DNA from: CAZPMT01 sp964587655
GTDB taxonomy: Bacteria; Hydrogenedentota; Hydrogenedentia; Hydrogenedentales; SLHB01
Assembly (NCBI GenBank): GCA_964587655.1
Contig: CAZPMT010000004.1
Coordinates: 50,506-114,505, forward strand
Direction: 5' to 3'
DNA length: 64,000 nt
Numbering within the stretch: the stretch's first letter is position 1; every line of letters starts with the position of its first letter. Positions 1 through 8,640 of this stretch are shown here, in pieces. Under the pieces are notes generated by a model. The model was not told where the DNA came from and did not search any database. It saw only the letters and a list, made by a program, of their open reading frames with translations. A program made the translations under genes and the position numbers.

Positions 1-1
1 G

Positions 2-412
2 AACACGATGTGGCGCTCGCGCGACTTGTACAAGGCGTGGGGCGATAACGTCATCGCGATCACGTTCCTACAGGGCGTGCTGGCCCGCCGGGTCGCCGGG
101 AAATCCGGACGCACGACCCGCGTCGGCAGCTACGCGGACTACAGCGGTTCGCTGCACATCTACGGGCAGGACTTCGGTGCAGTCGGAGGCGCGGCGGACC
201 GGGGCCTCCAAAGCTTCTTCGAGACCTTCGATGAAGACACCTTTATCGCGCGGTCATTGACGAGCGAGATCGCGTGCGACATGCTCGTTCTTCCCCAGTT
301 GCGCGACCTGCTGAGCGAGCGCCAGATTGTGCAATGGCAGTTCCCGCCGAAATCCGTGGAACTCGTCAAGTCACTGATTTGCGATATCGAACGCGGCGTG
401 TATCCCGTGTAA
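2..412 (+). CDS. Thymidylate synthase-like protein, C-terminal part (5' end outside window)
   Basis: The frame is open from the left edge, so the gene begins upstream; the Met at base 8 is internal. The visible residues include an SRDLYKAWGDN stretch, then a helix and a GSLHIYGQDF segment. These resemble the thymidylate synthase core, where an Arg/Ser/Asp dUMP-phosphate site and an N...H.Y motif close the nucleotide pocket. Known function of the family is methylation of dUMP (or hydroxymethylation of dCMP/dUMP) using methylene-tetrahydrofolate. The catalytic Cys would lie upstream and cannot be checked. The tail after the HIY motif is longer than in classical ThyA, so this may be a divergent TS-fold protein. 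It ends 76 bases before mnmE on the same strand. Confidence 0.55.
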   Translation, partial: NTMWRSRDLYKAWGDNVIAITFLQGVLARRVAGKSGRTTRVGSYADYSGSLHIYGQDFGAVGGAADRGLQSFFETFDEDTFIARSLTSEIACDMLVLPQLRDLLSERQIVQWQFPPKSVELVKSLICDIERGVYPV

Positions 413-488
413 GCGCAACCGCGCCTCCCTTCAAAATCGACCGTCAAGAGAGTTACACTGAGGACTGGCGAAAGGTTCTATTGTCTCC

Positions 489-1871
489 ATGCTTCGAAGT
501 CTCGATGACACTATCGCGGCCATCTCGACGCCGCCCGGCGAAGGGGGTATCGGGATTGTCCGGCTCAGTGGTAACGATGCCGTTGCGATTGGGCGGCAGG
601 TGTTTCGGTCGAAGACCGGACGCGATATTTCGACGGGGAAGGGACGCGTGTTTCATGGGCATGCAGTGGATGACAACGGGGGCATCATCGACGAAGTCCT
701 GTTGCATGTCATGCGGGCGCCGCACAGTTATACGCGCGAGGACGTCGTCGAGATTAACTGCCACGGCGGCGCGGGGCCGCTTGGGGCCGTCCTCGAACAG
801 GTGCTGATTCGTGGGGCGCGGCTGGCGCAGCCGGGCGAGTTCACGCAGCGGGCGTTTCTGAACGGGCGCATCGATCTCGTGCAGGCCGAGGCCGTCATAG
901 ATCGGATCCAGGCGCGCACGAGGGCTGGCTTGCGGGCCGCGTCCTCGGCTGCGTCCGGAATGCTTTCAAACGCGATCAATGAGATGAAATCGACCCTCGT
1001 GGATGCGCTGGCGCGTATCGAAGCCGCCGTCGATTTTCCGGACGAAGACCTGCCGGATCTCGTGGACGAAGGATTGCGCGAGCGACTGAGCGGCGCGCGC
1101 GCGAGGATGCTGGAATTGCTCGCGACGGCCGAGACGGGGCGCCTCTATCGCGAGGGCGCCGCGATCGCCATTGCGGGCCGGCCTAACGTCGGCAAGTCGA
1201 GCCTGTTTAACGCGCTGTTGCGCGACGCGCGGGCCATTGTCTCGCCGCAACCGGGCACGACGCGCGACCGCATCGAGGAGTTAATCACGCTTTCGGGAGT
1301 CCCGGTCCGGCTTACGGACACGGCGGGCCTGCGCGCGACACACGACGAGGTGGAGCGCATCGGCGTCGAGGTCGCGCGACGCGCTCTGGCGGATGCCGAC
1401 ATCGTCTTGTTCGTCGTCGATGCATCGGAGCCGCTCATGGAGGAGGATATGCGGCTCGCGGAGGAACTGCGCGCGCTCGAGCGTCCCGTCTGGCTCGTAT
1501 TCAACAAGACTGATCTTCCGTCGCCGGCCGCGGCCCCGGATTCGTGGCGCGAATGGCTCAGGGGATCGAGTCGCATCTCGGCAACCACCGGCGAGGGCCT
1601 GGCGGAACTCGAACGGCATCTCGGTTCGCTGCTCCTCGGGGGCGCGCCGATTTCTCCGGACCAGGGCCTGATAACGCGGGCGCATCAGCGGGACAGTCTT
1701 CGGCGCGCGGCGTCGGCGCTTGAACGGCTGCTCCACAATTTCGGCGGGTCTCCGGAATTTCTGAGCATCGACTTGCGTGAAGCGCTCAGCGCCCTGGCCG
1801 AGATCACAGGCGAAACCACCCCGGAAGACGTGTTGGACAGGATTTTCGCATCGTTCTGCATCGGGAAATAG
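489..1871 (+). CDS. mnmE: tRNA uridine-5-carboxymethylaminomethyl modification GTPase MnmE
   Basis: MnmE works with MnmG to install the (carboxymethyl)aminomethyl group at C5 of wobble uridine in tRNA, using tetrahydrofolate and GTP. All hallmarks are present in 460 aa, the usual length. There is an N-terminal folate-binding domain (about 1-120) with the DDTIAAISTPPGEGGIGI opening. A helical domain follows, with the inserted G domain: P-loop GRPNVGKSS at 230-238, TTRD at 257-260, DTAG near 276 and NKTD near 343. The C-terminal FCIGK carries the conserved catalytic Cys. The ribosome-binding site is weak (GAAAGG, 12-17 bases upstream). It may be cotranscribed with the upstream synthase-like gene. 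mnmA, another U34-modification gene, lies about 8 kb away on the opposite strand. Confidence 0.97.
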   Translation: MLRSLDDTIAAISTPPGEGGIGIVRLSGNDAVAIGRQVFRSKTGRDISTGKGRVFHGHAVDDNGGIIDEVLLHVMRAPHSYTREDVVEINCHGGAGPLGAVLEQVLIRGARLAQPGEFTQRAFLNGRIDLVQAEAVIDRIQARTRAGLRAASSAASGMLSNAINEMKSTLVDALARIEAAVDFPDEDLPDLVDEGLRERLSGARARMLELLATAETGRLYREGAAIAIAGRPNVGKSSLFNALLRDARAIVSPQPGTTRDRIEELITLSGVPVRLTDTAGLRATHDEVERIGVEVARRALADADIVLFVVDASEPLMEEDMRLAEELRALERPVWLVFNKTDLPSPAAAPDSWREWLRGSSRISATTGEGLAELERHLGSLLLGGAPISPDQGLITRAHQRDSLRRAASALERLLHNFGGSPEFLSIDLREALSALAEITGETTPEDVLDRIFASFCIGK

Positions 1872-1923
1872 ACCCGCGGGGCCCGTCCGGTTTTCGCGCG
1901 CTTCGCTTCCATGGTGGTTCGTG

Positions 1924-2137
1924 AACCTAGATTCGGCAGTCGAGACTGAAGGCGCTTTTCGAAATGATGGACGGCATGGACTTCATGGACGATGTGGACA
2001 CCGAAAAGGTTCTCCTGCGGGGTTACGTCCACTTTGTCCATTCCGTCCATTCCGTCCATTCCGTCCATTCCGTCCATTCCGTCCATTCCGTCCATTGCCT
2101 GGGCAAGTTTAATCGGCTCCAACCGCCGAATCCAGGG
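1924..2137. repeat. MITE-like element H, copy 1, with expanded GTCCATTCC tandem
   Basis: The element starts with CCTAGATTCGGCAG (from 1926) and ends with an inverted, slightly diverged version (about 2122-2136). The left interior has four spaced ATGGAC/GTGGAC units (1969-1999). The right interior has complementary GTCCA(T/C) units, including seven 9-bp GTCCATTCC units from 2036 to about 2098. A transcript would fold into one long imperfect hairpin. Related copies are at 40620-40738 and 54130-54303. It fills most of the 349-base gap between mnmE and the next gene. Short Met-Asp-Gly repeat reading frames across it are artefacts of the 9-mer. Confidence 0.85.
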
Positions 2138-2220
2138 TGAAGCTATCCTCTGTACCTGGCCGGGCGCGAACTGCTATCCTTGGTGGGTCGTGCGTTGGAT
2201 CGAACCTCGAAGTGAGCGAC

Positions 2221-3132
2221 ATGGCAAGGATCAGGAAACTGCTTGCAACCGGTTGCGGCGGATTCGTCGGGAGCGCCGTGGCGCATGAGATGCGGCCTCC
2301 GTGGGAGCTCCACGCACTCACGCGCGGACCCGCGTTGCTGCATCGCGAAGGCCAGGTGTGGCACACGCTGAATATCCTCAGCACGCCAGACCTTGAGCGG
2401 GTTTTCAATGAGGTCTCTCCCGACGTCGTCATCCACGCGGCCGCGTGCGCGGACATCGACCTGTGTGAGGCGGACAAGGACGCTGCTCACGACATCAACG
2501 TCGAGGTCACGCGGAATCTGGCGCAATTGTGCCGCGCGCGGGAGACGCGGATGATCCTCGTCTCGACCGACACGGTCTTTGACGGAACGAAGGGCAACTA
2601 CACCGAATCCGATCCGCCCGGTCCTGTCAACTGGTATGCCGAGACGAAAGCAGCGGCGGAACGCGCCGTGGCGAGTCTGCCTTCCAACTGGGTCGTTGTT
2701 CGCACGTCGCTCGTGGTCGGATTGCCGTTGCTCGGTTCCGGGAAATCGTCCATCTCACGCGCGCTGTCGGTCTTGCAGGCCGGCGAGGGGCTTGCGGTCT
2801 CGGACCGTGAGATTCGCAGCCCGATCGACGTCGTTACGCTCGCGCGGGCGTTGATCGAACTGGCGGGCACGGATTTCAGCGGCTACCTGCACTTGGCGGG
2901 CAACGATGTTCTGAACCGGTTCGACATGACCAGGCGGGTCGCGGCGAAGTTCGGTCTGCCGGCGCGCCTCGTCGTGGCGCGTACTTCCGCCGACGCCTCG
3001 GACGGCGCACCGAGGCCTCTCGACGTATCGTTGTGCAACGCGAAGGCCCGTTCCATTCTCAAGACGCCGATGTTGGGTCTCGAGGCGGGACTCGACCTCG
3101 CACTCTCGACAAAGAAAGGAATTGTGTTATGA
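2221..3132 (+). CDS. RmlD-like NAD(P)-dependent sugar-nucleotide reductase
   Basis: A 303-aa extended short-chain dehydrogenase of the RmlD (dTDP-4-dehydrorhamnose reductase) type. The N-terminal Rossmann glycine motif is slightly unusual (TGCGGFVGS instead of GxxGxxG). The active-site YxxxK appears as WYAETK near residue 140, preceded by a VSTDTVFDG strand that supplies the catalytic Ser/Thr. The family reduces a 4-keto group on a nucleotide sugar. The ATG at 2221 is preferred over an in-frame upstream start because the Rossmann strand begins right after it; the longer version would read into repeat H. The stop overlaps the start of the DegT-family aminotransferase (ATGA at 3129-3132), so the two are translationally coupled and probably act on the same sugar. 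Confidence 0.8.
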   Translation: MARIRKLLATGCGGFVGSAVAHEMRPPWELHALTRGPALLHREGQVWHTLNILSTPDLERVFNEVSPDVVIHAAACADIDLCEADKDAAHDINVEVTRNLAQLCRARETRMILVSTDTVFDGTKGNYTESDPPGPVNWYAETKAAAERAVASLPSNWVVVRTSLVVGLPLLGSGKSSISRALSVLQAGEGLAVSDREIRSPIDVVTLARALIELAGTDFSGYLHLAGNDVLNRFDMTRRVAAKFGLPARLVVARTSADASDGAPRPLDVSLCNAKARSILKTPMLGLEAGLDLALSTKKGIVL

Positions 3133-4331
3133 GCACTCCCAAGATCAAGCATGATCTCGAAATCAAATTCGGAAGCGAGTATGGGCCGGAAGAAGAGCGA
3201 GCCATTGTCGAGGTCCTTCGGAATAACGCCCCGACCAGCGGTGACGCCTGTGTTCAGTTCGAGAAAGAATTCGCGGCATATTGCGGCGCAGCCCACGCGC
3301 GCGTCGTCACCAACGGCACGGCCGCGCTGTTCCTTTCGCTTCGCGCTCTGGACGTCGGGGCCGGCGACCGCGTGTTGACCACGCCGCTGACGTGGATCGC
3401 CACGGCCGCCGCTGCCGCGACGCTCGGCGCCGAGGTCGATTTCGTCGATATCGATCCGGATACCTACAACCTTGATCCGAACAAGCTCGCGGAGAAGGTT
3501 ACGCCAAACACCAAGGCGATCCTTCCGGTGCACCTGTACGGCCAGTGTTGTGACATGGATCCGATCCTCGCCCTCGCGAAGGAACGCGGCTTCGCCGTGG
3601 TCGAGGATGCGTGCCACGCGGTCGGGGCCGAATACAAAGGACGAAAGGCGGGAACCCTCGGCAACACGGGCTGCTTCAGCTTCCACGAGCAGAAGAACAT
3701 CTCGACGCTCGGCGAGGGCGGCATGGTCGTCACGGACGATCCGGATCTCTTCGAGCGCATCGCGCTGTATCGTTCCCATTGCGCGCGCGTGTACGGGAAG
3801 AGTACGAAATACTGTCAACTCGATGAGTCGCGCCAGCCGATGGGAAAACGATTTTGGTGGCAGGACTTCGACGACTGCGGCTACAACTTCCGCATGACCG
3901 ACATCCAGGCCGCCGTCGGATGCGTTCAACTCAAGAAGCTCGATATGCTCAACCAGCGCCGCATCGACAACGCCGCGTATCTCACCGAAGGACTGAGAAA
4001 CGTCCCCGGGCTGAAACTCCCGAAGGTGGCTCCGGGAAACAAACACGTCTTCCATCTGTACCCGGTCGAGATAGATCCCGTCATCTACGGTATGAGCAAG
4101 GACGACTTCATCTACGCGATGCTCTATGATCGCGGGATCAAAGTCGGCACGCACTATATCCCGCTGCATTGGTCGCAGGCCTTCCGGAAGCGCGGATTCA
4201 AGCGCGGCCAGTTCCCGGTGACAGAGGCCGCCGTCGAACGCCTCGTCACGCTACCAATCAACCCGCGCCAGACCCACGAGGCGCTGGACTACCTGATCGA
4301 GAGCATCACTTCCCTTGCGGCTCGGCGATGA
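3129..4331 (+). CDS. DegT/DnrJ/EryC1-family PLP-dependent sugar aminotransferase
   Basis: A 400-aa fold-type I aminotransferase. Family members transfer an amino group from glutamate to a keto-sugar nucleotide for surface polysaccharides or lipid A-like glycans; a few act as dehydratases. The PLP lysine is visible in FSFHEQKNISTLGEGG (near residue 190). An upstream EDACHA motif supplies the Asp for the pyridine nitrogen, and NGTAAL binds the phosphate. The His-before-Lys version of the dehydratases (H in place of K) is not seen, so aminotransferase is the better call. The start at 3129 has a good AAAGGAATTG site and overlaps the preceding reductase stop by ATGA. The 3' end overlaps the convergent gene on the other strand by 26 bases. 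Confidence 0.88.
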   Translation: MSTPKIKHDLEIKFGSEYGPEEERAIVEVLRNNAPTSGDACVQFEKEFAAYCGAAHARVVTNGTAALFLSLRALDVGAGDRVLTTPLTWIATAAAAATLGAEVDFVDIDPDTYNLDPNKLAEKVTPNTKAILPVHLYGQCCDMDPILALAKERGFAVVEDACHAVGAEYKGRKAGTLGNTGCFSFHEQKNISTLGEGGMVVTDDPDLFERIALYRSHCARVYGKSTKYCQLDESRQPMGKRFWWQDFDDCGYNFRMTDIQAAVGCVQLKKLDMLNQRRIDNAAYLTEGLRNVPGLKLPKVAPGNKHVFHLYPVEIDPVIYGMSKDDFIYAMLYDRGIKVGTHYIPLHWSQAFRKRGFKRGQFPVTEAAVERLVTLPINPRQTHEALDYLIESITSLAARR

Positions 4332-6300
4332 AGCCGTGAAAGCGGCCCATCCAGTAGGGTAACAGGTACGCGGCGCCTTCGTCTTCGTTGCGGCCGTCGC
4401 CGGCGTCGTCGGGGACGTACGGGTCGGCGTTCCATTTCGCAAAGTCGCGCTCGTCGGCCGGAAGGACGTGATACAGGACCGGTTTGTCGAAACGGTTTCG
4501 CGATGGCGAGAAGACGACGTCGGCGCGATGACTGTTAGTCATGGCCCAGCGTCGCCGGTCCGTCGGGATCTGCCGCAGGTTCTCGATCGCGCCCTCGATA
4601 TCGGCGCCGTTCGGGTCCACAGTGGCATAGGCGAACGTGTAGAAGCTGGGTTGCTCGGGTCTCACGACTTCATAGTGACGCCGTACACCGGACAGCAGCG
4701 CGCGCCGCACTATAGGGTCTTTCTCCAGTTGCAGGATGGGATACCACGCCACGAAACCTAGCTGGTCGTCGGAGTGGTTGTTCTCATCCGGAAAGAGCCT
4801 CTTTGAAAGCAGGACGTTGTTCAAGTAACCGTGTTCGACGATCAGTTTCCGGTAGTGCTCGTGATACTTCTTATCGCCAGTGGCGTAATGCGCCACCTTG
4901 AGGAACGAAAGCATCTGCAGGCTGTTCAAACCGTTCTCGATATAGTCTTCGGGGTTCTCGTTGAGGGATTTCGGATCCCAGAAGCCCCACCGCGTCCGTT
5001 TTCCGTTCCAGTCAATCAACTGGTAGCCGTTGTCGACGATGTAGTCCGTGAGCGCGCGGATCTGTTTGACCAGCAACTCGCGTTCGGCGTCGTCGTACTG
5101 GGCGATGTGTTCGTAGTAGGCATAGAACGCGAGATAATGCCCGTCAATTTCGTCGCTCGACGTATCGCTCTTCCAATACATCTTTCCGTCGGGCGTCGGG
5201 CGCCACTGAGCGTCCTTCGTCTTGCCGATATCGGCTGGCACGACGCTACGCGCGACGAGCCCTGGTGTGCCCGATGCATTTTGCAGCATGTACAGGGCGT
5301 GCATGCCTTCTTGTGCCGATCTCTTCGCCGCTTCATCCTTCGTGGCGCCGTAGCAGAGCGACATCGCCGCGACGTGATACGCAGTCCACAGTCCGTCGTT
5401 GTCGCTGTCCCCGATGGTGTGCGAGGTGGGATTCTCGGCGTTGTCGAGCTGGCAGTCGGCGACAAGCCCCAATCGCCGATGCCGCTCATTGACGCGGCGC
5501 TCGATGGTCCGCGCCTTCTCAAACAGCGTCGTTGTTACGGCATCAATTCGTCCGATGCCGGCATCCGTGAGGAAGTACGCGGGCGTTCCGCCCGGGGCCA
5601 CCGCAACAGCCTTCACAACATCGCCCGGAAGGTAACGCTTGCCCGCGCGATAGAACCACTTGCGCCCGTTCTCATACGGGTGATACAAGACGGCGCCGCG
5701 CGACGTCCCGATCCAAAGATTGTCCTTCGCGTCGATCTCTATTGCCGTCACATCCTCGCAAGGCAGGCCATCTTTCCCGCGGACTTGCGCCCAGGAGCCG
5801 TCCGGCTTGCGCGCGCTCAATCCGAGCGGCGTGCCGGCCCACAGCGTCCCTTTCGAATCCACCGCGAGCGCGGTCACGCGTGTTGCCAGCGGGCCATCAA
5901 CGCCGTACGACGCGTGCAGGACGGGCGGCGGGTTGGAAACGTCTTGTCGATACAAACCCTTGTCCGTTGCGTGCCACGTGACATCGCCCTGTTTTGCGGA
6001 CGCGTTGATCGGCGTGCCGTCATTCAAGACAGGCTTCTTCTCCGTGATGATGACGAGCGTTCCGTTGCTATCCACCCGAATGCCGGTCGCGCCTTCCGCG
6101 GAGACGTCCGTCATGATGCCGCGCACGTGCTCGATGAACGGCGCGACCACTGTCGGCAGGTTCCTCGGCTGGCCCATCGCGAAAAGCGGAGGCACGACGT
6201 TCATGAGTTTGATGTCGTCTTTCAACCACGCGCCCTCCTCGGGAGATCCGATCTGCGTCACGCTCACCATCATCACACTTGCAAGAATTGAGATAAACAT
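4306..6300 (-). CDS. Secreted protein: two-component-regulator-type propeller repeats plus alpha-toroid domain
   Basis: A 664-aa protein with an N-terminal signal peptide. The start at 6300 has an AGGAG site 8 bases upstream; a longer frame to 6411 has none. Residues about 130-250 contain two or more propeller-type repeats of the form TALAVDSKGTLWAGT and TAIEIDAKDNLWIGT, as in Reg_prop domains of sensor and sugar-response proteins. From about 290 to the end is a helix-rich segment with many Trp, Tyr and His residues, resembling (alpha/alpha)6 toroids of polysaccharide lyases and unsaturated glycosyl hydrolases. No kinase or receptor domain is present, so the propeller may bind carbohydrate. 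The substrate cannot be assigned. The 3' end overlaps the convergent aminotransferase gene. Confidence 0.6.
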   Translation of the reverse strand: MFISILASVMMVSVTQIGSPEEGAWLKDDIKLMNVVPPLFAMGQPRNLPTVVAPFIEHVRGIMTDVSAEGATGIRVDSNGTLVIITEKKPVLNDGTPINASAKQGDVTWHATDKGLYRQDVSNPPPVLHASYGVDGPLATRVTALAVDSKGTLWAGTPLGLSARKPDGSWAQVRGKDGLPCEDVTAIEIDAKDNLWIGTSRGAVLYHPYENGRKWFYRAGKRYLPGDVVKAVAVAPGGTPAYFLTDAGIGRIDAVTTTLFEKARTIERRVNERHRRLGLVADCQLDNAENPTSHTIGDSDNDGLWTAYHVAAMSLCYGATKDEAAKRSAQEGMHALYMLQNASGTPGLVARSVVPADIGKTKDAQWRPTPDGKMYWKSDTSSDEIDGHYLAFYAYYEHIAQYDDAERELLVKQIRALTDYIVDNGYQLIDWNGKRTRWGFWDPKSLNENPEDYIENGLNSLQMLSFLKVAHYATGDKKYHEHYRKLIVEHGYLNNVLLSKRLFPDENNHSDDQLGFVAWYPILQLEKDPIVRRALLSGVRRHYEVVRPEQPSFYTFAYATVDPNGADIEGAIENLRQIPTDRRRWAMTNSHRADVVFSPSRNRFDKPVLYHVLPADERDFAKWNADPYVPDDAGDGRNEDEGAAYLLPYWMGRFHGFIAEPQGK

Positions 6301-6608
6301 TCGCCGCTCCTTTCTTCGGGCAGACTGGCAGACTGCTTCACGAGTCACGTGACCTGCTGACTCTTCATACTGGTCCTTATGAGGATACTTCAGGAAAACG
6401 CAAGTTCCCACTTACTGAGACACGGCGTCGCGAAAAAGGTTTCGCTCGTGACATGGGCCGACAGATGAGGGCTGTCTTGCTACTGGCCTTTGAGTTTGTG
6501 CAAGATCGCTGCGAAACTGACGAAATCTGCTGTGAAGAAAATAGGACACCACAATATATTGCGTATTTGGAGGGGCTATGCTACAATCCAGACCCGGAGG
6601 TGATAAAG
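6301..6608. other. Divergent intergenic region between secreted protein and coiled-coil gene
   Basis: No gene is supported here. It carries the ribosome-binding site of the leftward gene at its left edge and a candidate rightward promoter at 6559-6587. A short duplicated AGACTGGCAGACTG motif and a CACGAGTCACGTGAC near-palindrome lie at about 6320-6352. An open frame beginning at 6453 runs through into the next gene, but the internal GTG at 6609 is a much better start. Confidence 0.5.
6559..6587 (+). promoter_or_regulatory. Candidate sigma-70 promoter for the coiled-coil protein gene
   Basis: TTGCGT at 6559-6564 and TACAAT at 6582-6587 are separated by exactly 17 bases. Transcription would begin near 6594, just upstream of the GGAGG site at 6597-6601. 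The match is good but untested. Confidence 0.45.
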
Positions 6609-8570
6609 GTGAGATTCGGTAGACGAAACAAGACAAAGCCGATTTCGGTGCGACGGGAAGTGGGGGATTTTCCGGAAGCGACGCTTGGTCCGGTCGCCGC
6701 TGAAGAGCGTAGCGCGCTCCTGTCTTTCGAAAGCACCGGGAACGCGGCCCCGTTGCCGCACGCGAACAACGGTTCCGGCGGCGGCGATCCGACGCAGCAA
6801 CTTGGTACGGCCCTGGGCCGTTTCCACCGATACGTCATGAAAGGGCAAGCGGGCGCGCCGCAGGAGTTCTGGTCGGATGACTGCATGAATCAGTTGGCGG
6901 CGGCCATCGAGATTGCGATCTCTGAGAACTGGATGCATCTGGTGGAAGCGCTCACGGACGTCGCCCGCATCTTGCAGTCCTATGAGAACGCAGGCTACGC
7001 ACGGCAGTGCGTCCCGTTTCTGATCGAGAGCTACGAGATCCTATCTCTCATGGTCGGAGACTTGATGGTGAACAACACCGGTTCGGGGGTAATGGAGAAG
7101 TGGCGCGAGCGTTACCGCAACGCCGTCGACGAACTGACCTCAGCGGGATTGGCGCTCGTGCTCGACGACGACCATGAGGAGTTGGGACCGCATATTCCGG
7201 CCGAACGGACACCCGAGATAATCCCCTTCGAACGTCCGCAGGACGAAGCGGCCGTTGCGGCTGCGCCTGGCAAGGAATACCTGCGCAATGAGCCGGTCCT
7301 TGATTCGTTCTTTCCTTTTCTGGACACGCGCGATGCTGGAGAAGACGCGGAGGAACCGGCCGGCGCTGGAGTGCCGCCTTCTCCATCGGCACCCGAGTCG
7401 TCGGTCGTTCTCGTCGAAGAGACGCCCGTTGCGGAAGCCCGTACCGAAGACACGGAGGCCGCTGCGCTGCTGGATTCGCTTTGTGACGAGTTGTCGCTTC
7501 TCGACAAGTTTTCCGAGGCCGAACGCGCGCCTCGGCTGCGTGTCGTCATCGAGAAGGTTTCGCAGCTCGAGGGCCTTGCGAGCGAGCGAGGGCTGGAACT
7601 GCCGCAACGCGTGTGCGGGCGCATGACGGAACTTTGCGACGCCGCACTGTTTATCAAGACACGGCAAACTGTGGCGAAAAGGGACGGGGCCTTGTTGGAT
7701 CGTTTCCTCGATACGGCGTATGCCTTTTGCGAAGCGTACGTCGAGGCGGCCAAGGACGCGGAGAGTGAAACGGCGGAGACCTGGATGAGCGATACGGAGT
7801 CGTTGCTTGACGCGCTTGCGGAAGCGGCGCAGGTAGAGAACACGGAGGCGGTCGAAGAGGAAGCGGCCGTCGATGGGAATGCATCGCCGGAATCCCTTCT
7901 CGAGACGGCTCAAAAGGCCGTGGCGAGGGGCGACGTCGCCGGTGCGAAGTCGCTGGCGCTTCAGGCGGCGGCGCATATAGCGCGCACGGAAGCGGAAAAA
8001 GCCGAGGATCGCGTGCGCGAAGCAGAGACGCGGCTTCGTGAAGGCGCCGATGCTATAGACCGCGGCAGGTCGGGCGTGAAGAAGTCGGAACAAGAGGTCG
8101 TGGTAGCGGAATCGCGCGTGACCGAGGGCGAAGGCGAACTGACGGACGCCCGCGAAAGCGTGACGCAGGCGACTGAAAAGGTCGGCGGGATCGATCGCCG
8201 GGCCGGCGAGATCGACGAGCAGATACGTGCTCTTATGGCGGCGCGCCAAGCCGAGGAAGCGAAGCGTGCGGAGGCCAACGTCGAGCTAGAGCGGAATCGC
8301 GAACTGGAGATCCGGGCGGAAGCGGATCTGAGATCCTTACAGGAAGCGGAAGATGCAGCCCGCCTTCGGCTCGAGAACACCAGACAACAGGTCAAGGACC
8401 TTCAGCGGCGGCGTACCGAGCTCGAGGCCGCGCTGGCGCGGGGCCGTGAAACGCTGACGCGCCATCGGGCTTCCCTGTCGGACATTGAACGGACCGTGTC
8501 CCAACTTCATTCCGCCGGGAGTCCAGCGACCGCCGAGGCGGGGGAGCAGCAGGAAGAACTACTTTTCTAG
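6609..8570 (+). CDS. Uncharacterised coiled-coil protein upstream of ftsA
   Basis: A 653-aa protein not recognised as a named family. The GTG at 6609 is chosen because a near-perfect Shine-Dalgarno (GGAGGTGAT) begins at 6597, 7 bases before it. Residues about 1-30 are basic. A globular region follows to about 190. An acidic Pro/Glu/Ala-rich linker carries PFERPQDEA and FFPFLDT motifs. A helical region comes next. The last ~200 residues are a long uninterrupted Glu/Arg/Ala heptad-type coiled coil. No signal peptide or membrane segment is evident, so it is probably cytoplasmic or cytoskeleton-associated. It ends 70 bases before ftsA on the same strand, with one repeat-A copy between, which suggests but does not prove a role in division or cell shape. 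Confidence 0.6.
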   Translation: MRFGRRNKTKPISVRREVGDFPEATLGPVAAEERSALLSFESTGNAAPLPHANNGSGGGDPTQQLGTALGRFHRYVMKGQAGAPQEFWSDDCMNQLAAAIEIAISENWMHLVEALTDVARILQSYENAGYARQCVPFLIESYEILSLMVGDLMVNNTGSGVMEKWRERYRNAVDELTSAGLALVLDDDHEELGPHIPAERTPEIIPFERPQDEAAVAAAPGKEYLRNEPVLDSFFPFLDTRDAGEDAEEPAGAGVPPSPSAPESSVVLVEETPVAEARTEDTEAAALLDSLCDELSLLDKFSEAERAPRLRVVIEKVSQLEGLASERGLELPQRVCGRMTELCDAALFIKTRQTVAKRDGALLDRFLDTAYAFCEAYVEAAKDAESETAETWMSDTESLLDALAEAAQVENTEAVEEEAAVDGNASPESLLETAQKAVARGDVAGAKSLALQAAAHIARTEAEKAEDRVREAETRLREGADAIDRGRSGVKKSEQEVVVAESRVTEGEGELTDARESVTQATEKVGGIDRRAGEIDEQIRALMAARQAEEAKRAEANVELERNRELEIRAEADLRSLQEAEDAARLRLENTRQQVKDLQRRRTELEAALARGRETLTRHRASLSDIERTVSQLHSAGSPATAEAGEQQEELLF

Positions 8571-8622
8571 GCTGTAGGCTGTAGGAAAACATGTCACCTT
8601 CAGCCTACAGCCTTCAGCCTCT
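8569..8622. repeat. Palindromic element A, copy 1
   Basis: AGGCTGTAGGCTGTAGG, then a short core GAAAACATGTCACC, then the inverted CTTCAGCCTACAGCCTTCAG and CCTCTC. It begins on the stop codon of the coiled-coil gene and ends just before ftsA. Other copies are at 9977-10036, 10701-10778 (inside mnmA, inverted) and 11262-11313. Confidence 0.85.
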
Positions 8623-8640
8623 CTAAAGGACGTTACATAC

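Noticed and set aside
2036..2098. CRISPR-like array made of GTCCATTCC units
   Set aside because: Units are 9 bp in uninterrupted tandem with no spacers, and belong to repeat element H.
2883..4169. Long antisense open frame (428 codons) opposite the RmlD/DegT genes
   Set aside because: The plus-strand genes have clear family motifs and active-site residues. The antisense frame is a by-product of high G+C third positions and lacks recognisable motifs.
4831..6291. 486-codon plus-strand frame opposite the propeller/toroid gene
   Set aside because: The minus-strand gene has a signal peptide, propeller repeats and a good ribosome-binding site. The opposite frame is Arg-rich without family resemblance.
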